Shown here: in pieces, positions 27,816 through 36,554 of the stretch
Numbering within the stretch: position 1 is the stretch's first letter
How the letters are laid out: the number at the start of each line of letters is the position of its first letter
Assembly: GCA_028874335.1 (NCBI GenBank)
Contig: JAPPJY010000088.1
Coordinates: forward strand, 29,944 to 93,943
From: Gemmatimonadota bacterium
GTDB taxonomy: Bacteria > Latescibacterota > UBA2968 > GCA-2709665
DNA: 64,000 bases
Direction: 5' to 3'
Translations under genes and position numbers: made by a program
The notes under the pieces: generated by a model
Database searches by the model: none
What the model saw: only the letters and a program-made list of their open reading frames with translations
What the model was told of the DNA's origin: nothing

Positions 27816-28883
27816 ATGGCGGTTGTGAAACCCGTAGTGACACCCGAAGCATTGAAGAAGCGCCTGGAGCGTTTTTCGCGTCTTTCGCTGGCAGACCTGC
27901 CCACGCCGCTCCTGGATTGCCCCAGGCTCTCGGAGAAGCTGGGAGGACCCCGCATTCTGGTCAAGCGGGAGGACCTGACCGGCATGGCCTTCGGCGGCAA
28001 CAAGGTCCGCGAATTCGAGTATTCGGTCGCGCCGGCGATCCACGAGGGATATGACGTTCTGCTGCACGGGGCCGCGTCCCAGTCCAACCAGTCCCGGCTC
28101 ACTGCGGCGATGGCGGCCCGGTTCGGGCTGAAAGCCGTCATGGTCGGGCGGAAGGACGCGCATTCCCATCCCGTAAACGGAAACCTGCTGCTGGATCACC
28201 TCTTCGGCGCCGAGGTCCATCTCGTAGACAGACCGGAAGAGAAGACGCAGGTCATCGAGCGCCTGAAGGCGGAGGGTCAACGGGTCTACAATACAAGCAC
28301 GGACGGATACTATCTGCGAAGCATCTCGTACGTCGACGGGTTTCTGGAATTGTGGCAACAGCTGCAGGACCGCGACATGCGCCCCGATGGGCTCTACGTC
28401 TGCTCGGGCGTGCATACGCACGTGGGGCTGGTCGTGGGCGCCCGCGCGCTGGGGGTTCCGCTCCGCGTCGTCGGGATCAGTCCCAGTCCCCAGGATGACG
28501 AGGAGGATGCCGCGAACCTGGCCCTGGTGGCGAACAGGGTGGCGGAGATGCTGGCGCTGGACCTCTCGTTCATCGGAGAAGACTTCGAGAGCTACGGCGC
28601 CTTTGCGGGCGATGGATATGGAATATTGACGGATGGGAGCCGCGAAGCGGTTGTGCTGGCCGCGCGCACCGAGGCGCTGATACTGGATCCGGTCTACACC
28701 GGAAAGGCCTTCGGGGCGATGTTACAGCATATTCGGGAAGGTCAGTGGAAATCCGGACAGACGGTGGTGTTTGTGCATACCGGCGGAACCCCGGCGCTGT
28801 TCGCATATGCGGATGAGTTGCTGGAGCCGGGGTCGGCGCATCCGGTTCACACCGGAAATTACCGGGAACCGAAAGCAGGTTAA
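27816..28883 (+). CDS. PLP-dependent D-cysteine desulfhydrase / ACC deaminase family enzyme
   Basis: 355 residues from ATG 27816, with the purine-rich AAGGAAGG upstream; the frame is open earlier but passes through the arsC terminator. It has fold-type II features: TPLLDCPRLSEKLGGPRILV, the PLP lysine in FGGNKVREFEYS, the GAASQSNQSRLTAAMAA loop and the phosphate-binding region FVHTGGTPALF near the end. Members deaminate D-cysteine or 1-aminocyclopropane-1-carboxylate, or racemise amino acids. It ends three bases before purB. Which substrate is used is not readable from sequence. Confidence 0.85.
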   Translation: MAVVKPVVTPEALKKRLERFSRLSLADLPTPLLDCPRLSEKLGGPRILVKREDLTGMAFGGNKVREFEYSVAPAIHEGYDVLLHGAASQSNQSRLTAAMAARFGLKAVMVGRKDAHSHPVNGNLLLDHLFGAEVHLVDRPEEKTQVIERLKAEGQRVYNTSTDGYYLRSISYVDGFLELWQQLQDRDMRPDGLYVCSGVHTHVGLVVGARALGVPLRVVGISPSPQDDEEDAANLALVANRVAEMLALDLSFIGEDFESYGAFAGDGYGILTDGSREAVVLAARTEALILDPVYTGKAFGAMLQHIREGQWKSGQTVVFVHTGGTPALFAYADELLEPGSAHPVHTGNYREPKAG

Positions 28884-28886
28884 TCC

Positions 28887-30314
28887 ATGTCGGAGAATAT
28901 ACCGAATGTTCTGGCCGTTCGGTACGCCGGTTCGGAAGTGAAAGCGATCTGGTCCGAAGAGGGTCGAATCGTGCTGGAGAGGCGGTTCTGGATCGCGGTG
29001 ATGAGGGCACAGCGTAAACTGGGGCTGGATGTGCCGGAAGAGGCGATTCGCGCCTATGAGGGCATTGTGGACCGCGTGGACCTGGCCTCCATACAGCGCA
29101 GGGAAGCCGAGACACGGCACGACGTCAAGGCGCGCATCGAGGAATTCTGCGAACTGGCCGGGTACGAACATATTCACAAGGGCATGACCAGCCGGGACCT
29201 GACGGACAACGTGGAACAGTTCCAGGTTCTGCGCTCCTTGCGGTACCTGGCGTCCAAGTACGTGGCGTTGCTGTCTCGCGTGAGCCAGCGGGTACATGAA
29301 TGGAAGGCGATGCCCATTGTGGGCCGCACCCACCATGCGGCGGCTCAGCCGACAACGGTGGGCAAACGATTCGCGATGTTCGGCGAGGAAATGCTGCACG
29401 CGTTCAGGCGACTCGAGCATCTCGTGGAGAACTACCCGTTGCGGGGGCTGAAGGGCGCGGTGGGGACGTCGCTGGACCAGTTGACGCTTGTGAACGGCGA
29501 CCATCAAAAGCTGGAAGCCCTCCAGGAGGAAGTCCGGGTCTACCTGGGGTTCGGGCGCGAGCTGAACGCGGTGGGGCAGGTCTATCCGCGTGGTCTGGAT
29601 TTCGAAGTGATCAGCTGCTTCTACCAGATGGGTGGGGGTATCGCCAATCTCTCGCGCACGTTGCGTCTGATGGCGGGCGCCGAGATTGCAACCGAAGGAT
29701 TCGCGAAGGGCCAGGTGGGTTCTTCCGCCATGCCCCACAAGATGAATACACGAAGCGCCGAGCGTATCAACGGCTTTCAGGTGCTTCTCGGCGGGTACGT
29801 CCATATGGTCGGCGGGCTCGTGGGCGACCAGTGGTTCGAAGGCGACGTGTCCTGCTCGGTGGTGCGTCGCGTGGCGCTGCCCGACGCCATATTCGCATTT
29901 GACGGGATGCTGGAAACCGCGCTGCACGTGCTGGACGAAATGGGCGTCTATGAAGCGGTCATTCGGAATGAACTGACCAGGTATATGCCGTTCCTGGCCA
30001 CAACCACGCTGCTGATGGCTTCCGTCCAGCGTGGCGGCGGACGCGAACAGGTCCACGACGCCCTGAAGGAGCACGCGGTAGCCGTGGCGCTGGAAATGCG
30101 CGAGGAGGGCCGGGAGAAAAACGACCTCGTAAAGCGCCTTGGAGATGACAGCCGGATTCCGCTTGCGGCCGACGAGATCGAGGACATCCTGGGTGAGAGC
30201 GAACGCTTCGTGGGTCAGGCGGAGGCCCAGTCGGAAGGATTTGTGAATGCGGTGGATGAATTGGCCGAGCGGTACCCCGAAGCCGCCGGTATACGAAAGG
30301 GGCGGCTACTGTGA
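28887..30314 (+). CDS. purB: Adenylosuccinate lyase
   Basis: 475 residues, a fumarase/aspartase superfamily member. It has the signature SSAMPHKMNTRSAERINGF carrying the catalytic loop Ser, GRTHHAAAQPTTVGKRFA with the catalytic His, and the early GMTSRDLTDNVEQ. It cleaves SAICAR and adenylosuccinate to fumarate plus AICAR or AMP in purine synthesis. It lies three bases after the PLP-enzyme gene. Its 3' end overlaps the convergent Nudix gene by nine bases. Length is normal for the longer PurB group. Confidence 0.92.
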   Translation: MSENIPNVLAVRYAGSEVKAIWSEEGRIVLERRFWIAVMRAQRKLGLDVPEEAIRAYEGIVDRVDLASIQRREAETRHDVKARIEEFCELAGYEHIHKGMTSRDLTDNVEQFQVLRSLRYLASKYVALLSRVSQRVHEWKAMPIVGRTHHAAAQPTTVGKRFAMFGEEMLHAFRRLEHLVENYPLRGLKGAVGTSLDQLTLVNGDHQKLEALQEEVRVYLGFGRELNAVGQVYPRGLDFEVISCFYQMGGGIANLSRTLRLMAGAEIATEGFAKGQVGSSAMPHKMNTRSAERINGFQVLLGGYVHMVGGLVGDQWFEGDVSCSVVRRVALPDAIFAFDGMLETALHVLDEMGVYEAVIRNELTRYMPFLATTTLLMASVQRGGGREQVHDALKEHAVAVALEMREEGREKNDLVKRLGDDSRIPLAADEIEDILGESERFVGQAEAQSEGFVNAVDELAERYPEAAGIRKGRLL

Positions 30315-30950
30315 CGGGCTGCTCTGTGACGCCTCGCGCCTTCCATCCAGCCGCTCCTTGAGCATGTACAGCGCAATAACCGTCTTCGAGTCAACGATGC
30401 GTCCGTCTGCCACCATGCGAAGGGCTTCCCCGAAGGCGATGATGTGCGGGCGGATATCTTCCGATTCGGCTTCCAGACCGGCGTGCCGGCGTATACCCTC
30501 CAGTTTACTCACGCGGGCGAGATAGAGTTCGGTGCGTTCGGAGGTGCCCCCGGGGCTGACGTAGACGGTAGTGAGATGTTCCAGTTCACCACGTAAGGCG
30601 TATCCTGTCTCTTCGAGCAGCTCTCGCCTGCCGACGTCCGGTCCACGCGCATCCTTGATGCCCGCGACGGTTTCCAGGATCCAGCCCTTGCCGTCCCGTT
30701 CCGATTCATGATAGCCCGCATACACGGGATAGCGAAACTGTTCGACGAGGACGACTTCGTCGGTGTTGTCCGCGTACAGGAGCACCGCAACGCTGTCGCC
30801 CCGGCTGAAATTCACCCGTTTGACCGCGGGACTCATCCGGCCGTCGAAGCGCTCGTGCGAGACCAGGGCTTCTTCCATGCAGAAAAGCACACGCCCGTGG
30901 GGCGAATGAAATTCGTACGGCGTGGACCGGCTGCTGATTTCGACTCTCAT
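30306..30950 (-). CDS. Nudix hydrolase, ADP-ribose pyrophosphatase-like, with shortened Nudix box
   Basis: 214 residues. The ADP-ribose pyrophosphatase layout is clear: VNFSRGDSVAVLLY, VVLVEQFRYPVYAGY, and the Nudix core RRELLEETGY, then YVSPGGTSERTELYLA. The Nudix box has the REUxEE half, but the first half reads GIKDARGPDVG. That is two residues shorter than the canonical spacing and has no first Glu. It may still hydrolyse ADP-ribose or another nucleoside-diphosphate sugar, since the metal-binding Glu residues are retained. Convergent with purB. Confidence 0.85.
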   Translation of the reverse strand: MRVEISSRSTPYEFHSPHGRVLFCMEEALVSHERFDGRMSPAVKRVNFSRGDSVAVLLYADNTDEVVLVEQFRYPVYAGYHESERDGKGWILETVAGIKDARGPDVGRRELLEETGYALRGELEHLTTVYVSPGGTSERTELYLARVSKLEGIRRHAGLEAESEDIRPHIIAFGEALRMVADGRIVDSKTVIALYMLKERLDGRREASQSSPSQ

Positions 30951-30983
30951 AAATGCACTCCGTTCGCAATGAAGTTTAACCTC

Positions 30984-31175
30984 AATCTGAAAAAAACAGC
31001 GACGCGGCGGCGCGATAAAACCCTCCGAAACGGGGCGCTATCGACGTAAAGAAGGACGTTTATTCCCTTCACGTCCAGTGTCCTGGTGTATCCTGGTAAT
31101 CATCAGTCTAATAGCCTTTATTTACAAGCACATATTCGAATTAACGTCCTCGAAGACTTACGAATCAAGGTTAAC
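30984..31175 (+). repeat. Dispersed ~190-bp repeat, copy A
   Basis: It shares long blocks with copies B (34731-34919) and C (41098-41227, inverted). Shared pieces are GTCCTGGTGTATCCTGGTAA, CTAATAGCCTTTAT (diverged in B), ATATTCGAATTAACGTCC and GACTTACGAATCAAGGTTAAC (diverged in C). Identity with B by eye is about 80%. It occupies most of the 297-bp gap between the divergent Nudix and aminotransferase genes and ends 72 bp before ATG 31248. No coding potential is seen. Confidence 0.85.
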
Positions 31176-31247
31176 TTCCGGCACCTCGAAATCTATGTCC
31201 GTTCTGACCGTAACGCAACGCTGATTTTTCTTTCTTGAGGGCGCGTG

Positions 31248-32486
31248 ATGTCCGGCCGACTCGCATTGTTTGGCGGAGAGCCCGAGCTTGCGCAGGCGAT
31301 TTCAGATCCCTGGCCGCAGTTCGACGAGACTGAAGAGACCATCTTGCTGGAGGTGTTGCGCAGCCGGAACTGGAACTACGGCCCCCGGTGCCAGGAGTTC
31401 GAAGAGAAATTCGCCCGTTTTCAGGATGCCGCGTACGGAGTCGTTTGCAGCGGGGGCACCAATGCGCTGGAAGCCGCGTGCCGTGGCGCACAGATTGGCA
31501 TCGGAGATGAGGTGATTACCAGTCCATATACCTTCCACGGAACGTGCATGGGTATTCTGGCGGCGGGTGCAGCGGTGACTTTTGCTGACATCGCTCCGAA
31601 TTCGGACAATATCGACCCCGATGCGATTGAAGCGGCGATTACCCACCGCACGAAGGCGATCATGGTTGTGCATTTCGGCGGGCTGGCATGCGATATGCGG
31701 CGAATCCGGAGCATCGCGGACCGCCACGATCTCGTCGTGCTGGAAGACGCCTGCCACGGCTGGGGGGCGTCGTATATGGGCCGGGGGCTGGGTAGTTGGG
31801 GCCTGGCATCGGGCTTCAGTTTTCAGCGAAGTAAAAATATCACTTCCGGAGAAGGCGGCATCGCGCTGACGAACGACGAAGACGTGGCCGACCGGATGAA
31901 CTGCGTGATCAACTCGGGACGGTCCCGGTTCGACCGGGCGCCCGAAGGACTCCGCTGGGGCGGCAACCATCGAATGACGGAATTTTCCGCCGCGATACTC
32001 TTGTGCCAGTTGGAGCGGGTCAGAAAGCAAACGGAAATCCGGGAACAGAATGCCGCGATGCTGACCCGGACGCTTTCGCGGGTCGATGGCATCGAGCCGG
32101 TCGAAAGACTGCCTGAAGCGACCAGGGCGAGCTGGCACATTTACGGCGCCAGGTACGAACCGGAGGAATTCGACGGGGTATCCCGCGAGCGCTTGCTTCA
32201 GGCACTCAGAGCGGAGGGGGTGCCCGCCAGCGGCGGCTACACCGAGCCGGTCTATCGGAATCCCGTATTTCAAAGCGACTGGAAAGCGGGTTCCTACAGG
32301 CCCTTCGCCTGGACGATGATGGACGACGCGCCGGACTATCGAAGTCTTCATCTGCCGAACGTGGAAGCGGCCTGCAAAGACCGGATCTGGCTGTCACAGT
32401 CGGTGCTGCTCGCCTCCGAAGCGAAGATGACGGATCTTTGCCGGGCGTTTGAGAAGGTGAGAACGCACGCGGCAGACTTGCGCTGA
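31248..32486 (+). CDS. DegT/DnrJ/EryC1/StrS family aminotransferase
   Basis: 412 residues from ATG 31248 (GTG at 31245 is in frame) with GAGGG upstream. The fold-type I aminotransferase has the PLP lysine in GFSFQRSKNITSGEGG, the AAYGVVCSGGTNALEAA phosphate loop and EDACHGWGASYMG. The family transaminates keto-sugars in surface glycan or antibiotic sugar synthesis, or makes AHBA-like compounds. HxDxGHxx NDP-sugar genes are not adjacent; instead an HpcH aldolase and a beta-helix protein follow. It lies behind repeat copy A. Confidence 0.88.
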   Translation: MSGRLALFGGEPELAQAISDPWPQFDETEETILLEVLRSRNWNYGPRCQEFEEKFARFQDAAYGVVCSGGTNALEAACRGAQIGIGDEVITSPYTFHGTCMGILAAGAAVTFADIAPNSDNIDPDAIEAAITHRTKAIMVVHFGGLACDMRRIRSIADRHDLVVLEDACHGWGASYMGRGLGSWGLASGFSFQRSKNITSGEGGIALTNDEDVADRMNCVINSGRSRFDRAPEGLRWGGNHRMTEFSAAILLCQLERVRKQTEIREQNAAMLTRTLSRVDGIEPVERLPEATRASWHIYGARYEPEEFDGVSRERLLQALRAEGVPASGGYTEPVYRNPVFQSDWKAGSYRPFAWTMMDDAPDYRSLHLPNVEAACKDRIWLSQSVLLASEAKMTDLCRAFEKVRTHAADLR

Positions 32487-32619
32487 CCAGTTGAAGCCGA
32501 CCTCGTTCGCCCCCGAAAGACCGCAAGGAATTCCTGAGTTTCGACGATTTTGGCAATCGGTATGACAACTGAGGATCCGGAACGGATCTCATTTCGCTGT
32601 TACCGAAACCGGAGGTGCC

Positions 32620-33348
32620 ATGTTCGAAAACGCCGTTGGACTGAAGAAAAGGATCCGCGATGGAGAGCAGATCGTGGGTACGATGCTGCCGCTGGATGCG
32701 ACCCGGGAGCGTTTCCTGCAGGTGATGGACAGCGGTCCGTACGATTTCGTATCGACAGACAGCCAGCATTCGGCGCTGAATGAAGAGCGGTTGGAGGAAT
32801 TCTGCGGCATCGCTGAGGAATTGGACGTATTCGTCCAGTTTCGCATTAAACATACCAGGAACGCGTACCTGATCGGAAATTACCTGGACCTGGGGCCGTG
32901 TGGTGTCGAGGTGCCCCAGACGGAGACGGATGAGACGGCAATCGAGGCCGTGGACGCATTTTACTATCCGCAGGCGGGGATCCGGAGCATCGGCGGACGT
33001 TCGCGGCGCGGGGCTGCGGCGATCTCCGACCCCTTCGAATACGCGGACTGGTGGAACGTATACGGGGTGCTGTGGTTGCAGATCGAGTCCGTAGAGGCCG
33101 CGACCCGGGCGCATTTTCTGGCCAGACCCGGTGTGGATTGCCTTTCGTTCGGACCCACCGACCTGACGTTCAACCTGAGATCGCACCCCAATCACGCCCT
33201 GAAGTCGGTTGATGACGCCGTGGCTTACGTGGCAACGTCGCTTCAGGGAACCGGCGTGGCCGTGTGTCACCGGATCGCTTCGGCGGAACTACGTTCCAGA
33301 TACCTTGATATGGGGGTGACGGTCATTCTGGAGCCGCCGGCGGTCTGA
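32620..33348 (+). CDS. HpcH/HpaI aldolase family protein
   Basis: 242 residues. The metal-dependent class II pyruvate aldolase pattern is present: GPYDFVSTDSQHSALNEERL, the metal ligands E in LQIESVEAA and D in LSFGPTDLTFNL. In canonical members the first motif reads D-x-E-H; here it is DSQHS, so a residue near the active site differs. It cleaves or forms 2-keto-3-deoxy acids from pyruvate and an aldehyde. Gene order suggests work with the aminotransferase before it. Good ribosome binding site GGAGG before ATG 32620. Confidence 0.82.
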   Translation: MFENAVGLKKRIRDGEQIVGTMLPLDATRERFLQVMDSGPYDFVSTDSQHSALNEERLEEFCGIAEELDVFVQFRIKHTRNAYLIGNYLDLGPCGVEVPQTETDETAIEAVDAFYYPQAGIRSIGGRSRRGAAAISDPFEYADWWNVYGVLWLQIESVEAATRAHFLARPGVDCLSFGPTDLTFNLRSHPNHALKSVDDAVAYVATSLQGTGVAVCHRIASAELRSRYLDMGVTVILEPPAV

Positions 33349-33410
33349 GCGTACAGGCGCGGTGCGGGGGCGTGACATCGGATGCCGTCTATCGAAGGGG
33401 GAGGACCATC

Positions 33411-34619
33411 ATGACGGAGTCGTCGGGACCACGTGGCGAAGTCAGTGTCGCGGATTTCTACGACCCGGACTCACCCACGTGCGGGATTGCCGAGGCGATC
33501 GCTTCTCTGTCTCCGGGTGGAGGCAGGGTCCGCGCGCCCGCGGGGGCCTACCCGTTGCGGCAGTCGATCTGTCTGCCCGGTAGCGTGAGCCTGGTCGGCG
33601 ATGGGCCTGCGACCGTCCTGGCGATACGGCCGCCGGACCCGGTCGCCCTGGCGAGAGACGTACGCGAGGGCGAGCGTGCATTCGATTGCAGCACGCGCGC
33701 GCCTTTCCAGGAGGGCGACGCCGTCGGGCTGTGCGACGACCGGCAGACCGGCTGGCACGGTACCCACGGCATCGTGCGCGAGCGAAGCGGCGCCCACGTC
33801 CGGATCAACGTGCCGGTGGAACGGGACTTGAAGGTGGCGGACAATGCCCGAGCCGTGCGACTCTTTCCGGCGATTTACGCGCTGAATGAGGTCGATATCG
33901 AGATTCAGGGCCTGGCCATACGGGGTCCGGAACAGTACCGGGGACCCTGGTGGGACTTCACGTACGCGGCCGTCCATCTGGTTGGATGCCGGCGCGTGAG
34001 AGTGGTGAATTGCACGGTGTCGGACTGGCCCAGCGACGGTATCGGCATTCAACGAGGCAGCGACGTCCAGGTGATGCAATGCCAGGCGCACGGGTGCCGC
34101 GGTCACGGGTTTCATCCCGGCACGGCCCTGCGCGCGAGCGTCTGGTCGCACAATATCGCCGAAGGCAACGGCGGCGACGGCTTTTTCTTCTGCGCCCGCG
34201 TACACCATTCCGTGTGCAGCGACAGCGTGTTCTCGCGCAACGGTCAGCACGGTATCGGCGGGGTGGCGAATGGAGGCGATCACCACAATATCGTCAGCGA
34301 CAATGTCTGCGCGTACAACGGACGCAGCGGAATTGACGCCAGCAGGGGAGAGGAGCACATGCTTTCCGGCAACCTGCTGTTAAGCAATTCGCAGGAAGCG
34401 CCGGGCCGATGGCCCGGGATCCGGCTCCACGACCTCGATCGGACGATTGTGCGGGGCAACCGTTGCGCCGACGATCAGACGGTGCCAACTCAGACCTGCG
34501 GCATCGCGGAGAGCGGGTCCAGCGACTGCAACCTGATCGGCGGCAATATGTGCGTGGGGATGAAGGAGCCGGTAGTGGTGACAGGCTCGAACAGCCGTGC
34601 GGAGGGGAATCTGGCCTGA
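33411..34619 (+). CDS. Right-handed parallel beta-helix protein (NosD/pectate-lyase-like)
   Basis: 402 residues from ATG 33411 with GGGGGAGGA just upstream; GTG 33372 is possible. It opens with the pectin-lyase N-terminal pattern GGGRVRAPAGAYPLRQSICL and SLVGDGPAT. Beta-helix coils follow, such as VNCTVSDWPSDGIGIQRGSD, ENSR-like SDSVFSRNGQHGIGGVANGG and NIVSDNVCAYNGRSGID. There is no signal peptide. It may bind or modify a polysaccharide or serve as an assembly scaffold. A strong hairpin follows the stop. Confidence 0.8.
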   Translation: MTESSGPRGEVSVADFYDPDSPTCGIAEAIASLSPGGGRVRAPAGAYPLRQSICLPGSVSLVGDGPATVLAIRPPDPVALARDVREGERAFDCSTRAPFQEGDAVGLCDDRQTGWHGTHGIVRERSGAHVRINVPVERDLKVADNARAVRLFPAIYALNEVDIEIQGLAIRGPEQYRGPWWDFTYAAVHLVGCRRVRVVNCTVSDWPSDGIGIQRGSDVQVMQCQAHGCRGHGFHPGTALRASVWSHNIAEGNGGDGFFFCARVHHSVCSDSVFSRNGQHGIGGVANGGDHHNIVSDNVCAYNGRSGIDASRGEEHMLSGNLLLSNSQEAPGRWPGIRLHDLDRTIVRGNRCADDQTVPTQTCGIAESGSSDCNLIGGNMCVGMKEPVVVTGSNSRAEGNLA

Positions 34620-34670
34620 TCGATGGGGGGCGTGGTCCATCCGGAATCGACAGACGGAAGGGTGCAATGG

Positions 34671-34705
34671 CTCGCCGGTCCGATTTTCGGGCCGGCGAGT
34701 CTTGT
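34671..34705 (+). terminator. Stem-loop terminator after the beta-helix gene
   Basis: 12-bp stem CTCGCCGGTCCG (34671-34682) with CGGGCCGGCGAG (34688-34699), one G-T pair, loop ATTTT. It is followed by TCTTGT, a weak T-run. A second, short hairpin with six T (34791-34810) lies in repeat copy B behind it. Confidence 0.65.
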
Positions 34706-34730
34706 AGTTCCGGGACAGAACATCGGCCCC

Positions 34731-34919
34731 AATTCGAAAAACCAGCAACGCGGCGACGCGACGAAAACCCCCGAAACGGGGCGTAAAGGTCGTCCAAGAG
34801 GACGTTTTTTCAGTTCAGGTCCAGTGACCTGGTGTATCCTGGTAATCAGCCTTCTAATCGCCTTTAATAACTAGCACTTATTCGAATTAACGTCCACGAG
34901 AACTTACGAATCAAGGTCA
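34731..34919 (+). repeat. Dispersed ~190-bp repeat, copy B
   Basis: Homologous to copies A and C. It includes a small hairpin CGTCC (34791-34795), loop AAGA, GGACG (34800-34804), followed by six T residues, which is terminator-like. Its end runs exactly to the stop codon of the minus-strand membrane protein gene (TCA at 34917-34919). It fills the gap between two convergent genes. Confidence 0.85.
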
Positions 34920-35585
34920 GATTGCGGCGAGGAGCGCGCCGATGGACATTTTCGAAAGGACCTCGCCCAGCAGAATGGCGGCCGCGAAGAGGCCGATGGC
35001 TTTGCCTCCGCCCACGTTGCATGCGACAGCGAAAGCGCGGTACATCAGCAATACCGTCCAGACGAGCAATAACAGCGCCAGAATGACGGCCAGGACGAAA
35101 ATGGCGAGATCCAGCGGGCTGACCTGCGCGAAGGACGTCAGTACGCCTCCGGAAGCGCCGGACCGGAACCGTGTCGGACCCTGCATCAGCTGCCCGGCGA
35201 GTTGGTCTGTAACGCGCCGGAATCCCGGAAGGAGCACGCAGAACAGGGTAATTGCCATCGGTACACGCGCCAGTGCCTGTGTGCCGAACACATCCAGCGG
35301 GCGGATCCGGCTCCGGGAAATCAGCCGCCCCGCGAGATATGCCAGAACGCCCATCACCAGCCAGTTGATCAGGTTTTCGGCGACAAAGACCCACGCCGGC
35401 GCCGGCGGGCCCGCATGGAGGTCGACAACACCGTCGAAGTGGTGATTCGTTGCCGCGCCAACAAGGCTGGCGATCATCATCACGACCAGCCCGATGCCGA
35501 AGGCGGTCCCGCCGGCGATGTAATAGAACGGGTTAAAGAGCCAAGTCTTCAGCTTGTTCGAGGGTATACGATCCGGCATTTCCAT
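34917..35585 (-). CDS. Yip1-like integral membrane protein
   Basis: 222 residues from ATG 35585; the longer frame to 35798 reads through hairpin repeat R7 and is not believed. GGGGGT stands five bases before the ATG. Five or so transmembrane helices are visible, and the start NKLKTWLFNPFYYIAGGTAF resembles Yip1-domain proteins, whose first helix follows an amphipathic segment. Helices include LVVMMIASLVGAA, LINWLVMGVLAYLAGRLI and LAIFVLAVILALLLLVW. Such proteins are of unknown bacterial function. It is last in the minus-strand run. Confidence 0.7.
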   Translation of the reverse strand: MEMPDRIPSNKLKTWLFNPFYYIAGGTAFGIGLVVMMIASLVGAATNHHFDGVVDLHAGPPAPAWVFVAENLINWLVMGVLAYLAGRLISRSRIRPLDVFGTQALARVPMAITLFCVLLPGFRRVTDQLAGQLMQGPTRFRSGASGGVLTSFAQVSPLDLAIFVLAVILALLLLVWTVLLMYRAFAVACNVGGGKAIGLFAAAILLGEVLSKMSIGALLAAI

Positions 35586-35738
35586 TGCGACCCCCTGAGG
35601 AGGCACATCGTCGCGTCCCGGTACGTGGCAATTGACGTGAAGAAAACAGGCGTGCCGCCTTCGCCGCCTGTTCTGCTTGCGTTGATTCTGTCGAAACGAG
35701 CCTTTCGGCGTGGGTCTATTTACGGCGACGCTGCATTT

Positions 35739-35764
35739 GTAGGGGCGACCCTTGTGGTCGCCCG
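35739..35764 (+). repeat. 25-bp hairpin repeat, copy R7
   Basis: GTAG followed by arms GGGCGACC and GGTCGCCC around CTTGT, a perfect 8-bp stem. It shows a paired change relative to R1-R6 (A-T where others have T-G or C-G). It lies between the aldolase stop and the membrane-protein start on the minus strand. Confidence 0.85.
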
Positions 35765-35772
35765 CCCGCCTG

Positions 35773-36513
35773 TCAGGTCCCGGCCTCGGCCAGCGCATCC
35801 TGTACGGCTGCTTCCAGGGTGCGCAGATCGCTGGCGATATCTATGAACGTGAATCCTTCGCGTATGCGTTTCCGGACGATCTCCAGGTCACGTTCCGGCA
35901 TCCCGTAGGGCTTTCCGGCCTTCTTGCATCCCGAAACAAACGTTTGTATGGCGTTCTCGTGGTCCGGATGGCCCCGGTTCACGCCCATTGAAAGCGCCAG
36001 GTCGCCGGGTCCCAGGAATCCGACGTCGATTCCTTCGACGGACATGATGGCTTCGGTGTTGTCGATTCCCTCCATGTCTTCAATCTGGGGTACGATCATC
36101 ACCGCGTCGTTGGCGATCCTGCGATACTCGTCGCCGTACACGGCAACCCGGCCCGTACCGGCGGATCGCGCCCCCTCGGGGGGATAGCGCATGGCCTGCA
36201 CCAGGGCTTCGGCCTGCCCGGGCGTGCTTACGTGCGGCACGATGATGCCGTAGGCGCCGGCGTCCAGGATGCGCGCCAGCGTAACCGGATCGTGGTCCCA
36301 CGCGCGGACGAAGGGCACGGCGCCCCGAGCCTCGATGGCGCGGAACGTGTCCGCGATCAGGGGAATGTCGAATGGCGAGTGTTCCGCGTCTATCGCCAGC
36401 CACTCGTATCCGGCGGCCGCCATGACTTCCGCGGCGAGCGGGGAACCCAGGTTCAGCCAGCCTCCCAGGGACAGTTCGCCCCTGAGAAGTTTCGCTTTGA
36501 CGGGATTTTCCAC
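35773..36513 (-). CDS. HpcH/HpaI aldolase (2-keto-3-deoxy sugar acid aldolase type)
   Basis: 246 residues with all usual features of the family: GYEWLAIDAEHSPFDIP with the D-x-E-H catalytic set, RAWDHDPVTLARILDAGAYG, PHVSTPGQAE, and the metal ligands in IVPQIEDMEGIDN and GFLGPGDLALSMG. Class II aldolases of this group split 2-keto-3-deoxy-glucarate or related acids to pyruvate and an aldehyde. The operon order dehydratase - sulfatase-fold - aldolase fits a non-phosphorylated sugar-acid pathway, in which the dehydratase product would be this enzyme's substrate. Confidence 0.9.
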   Translation of the reverse strand: MENPVKAKLLRGELSLGGWLNLGSPLAAEVMAAAGYEWLAIDAEHSPFDIPLIADTFRAIEARGAVPFVRAWDHDPVTLARILDAGAYGIIVPHVSTPGQAEALVQAMRYPPEGARSAGTGRVAVYGDEYRRIANDAVMIVPQIEDMEGIDNTEAIMSVEGIDVGFLGPGDLALSMGVNRGHPDHENAIQTFVSGCKKAGKPYGMPERDLEIVRKRIREGFTFIDIASDLRTLEAAVQDALAEAGT

Positions 36514-36554
36514 GGGGTCTCCTTCTTTAAGTGGGGTGCTCGGACAGTGACGGT

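Noticed and set aside
28722..30074. 450-aa minus-strand frame opposite purB
   Set aside because: Shadow of a well-conserved purB gene; no ribosome binding site.
35586..35798. N-terminal extension of the Yip1-like membrane protein
   Set aside because: It translates the hairpin repeat R7 and basic low-complexity sequence; the start at 35585 fits the family.
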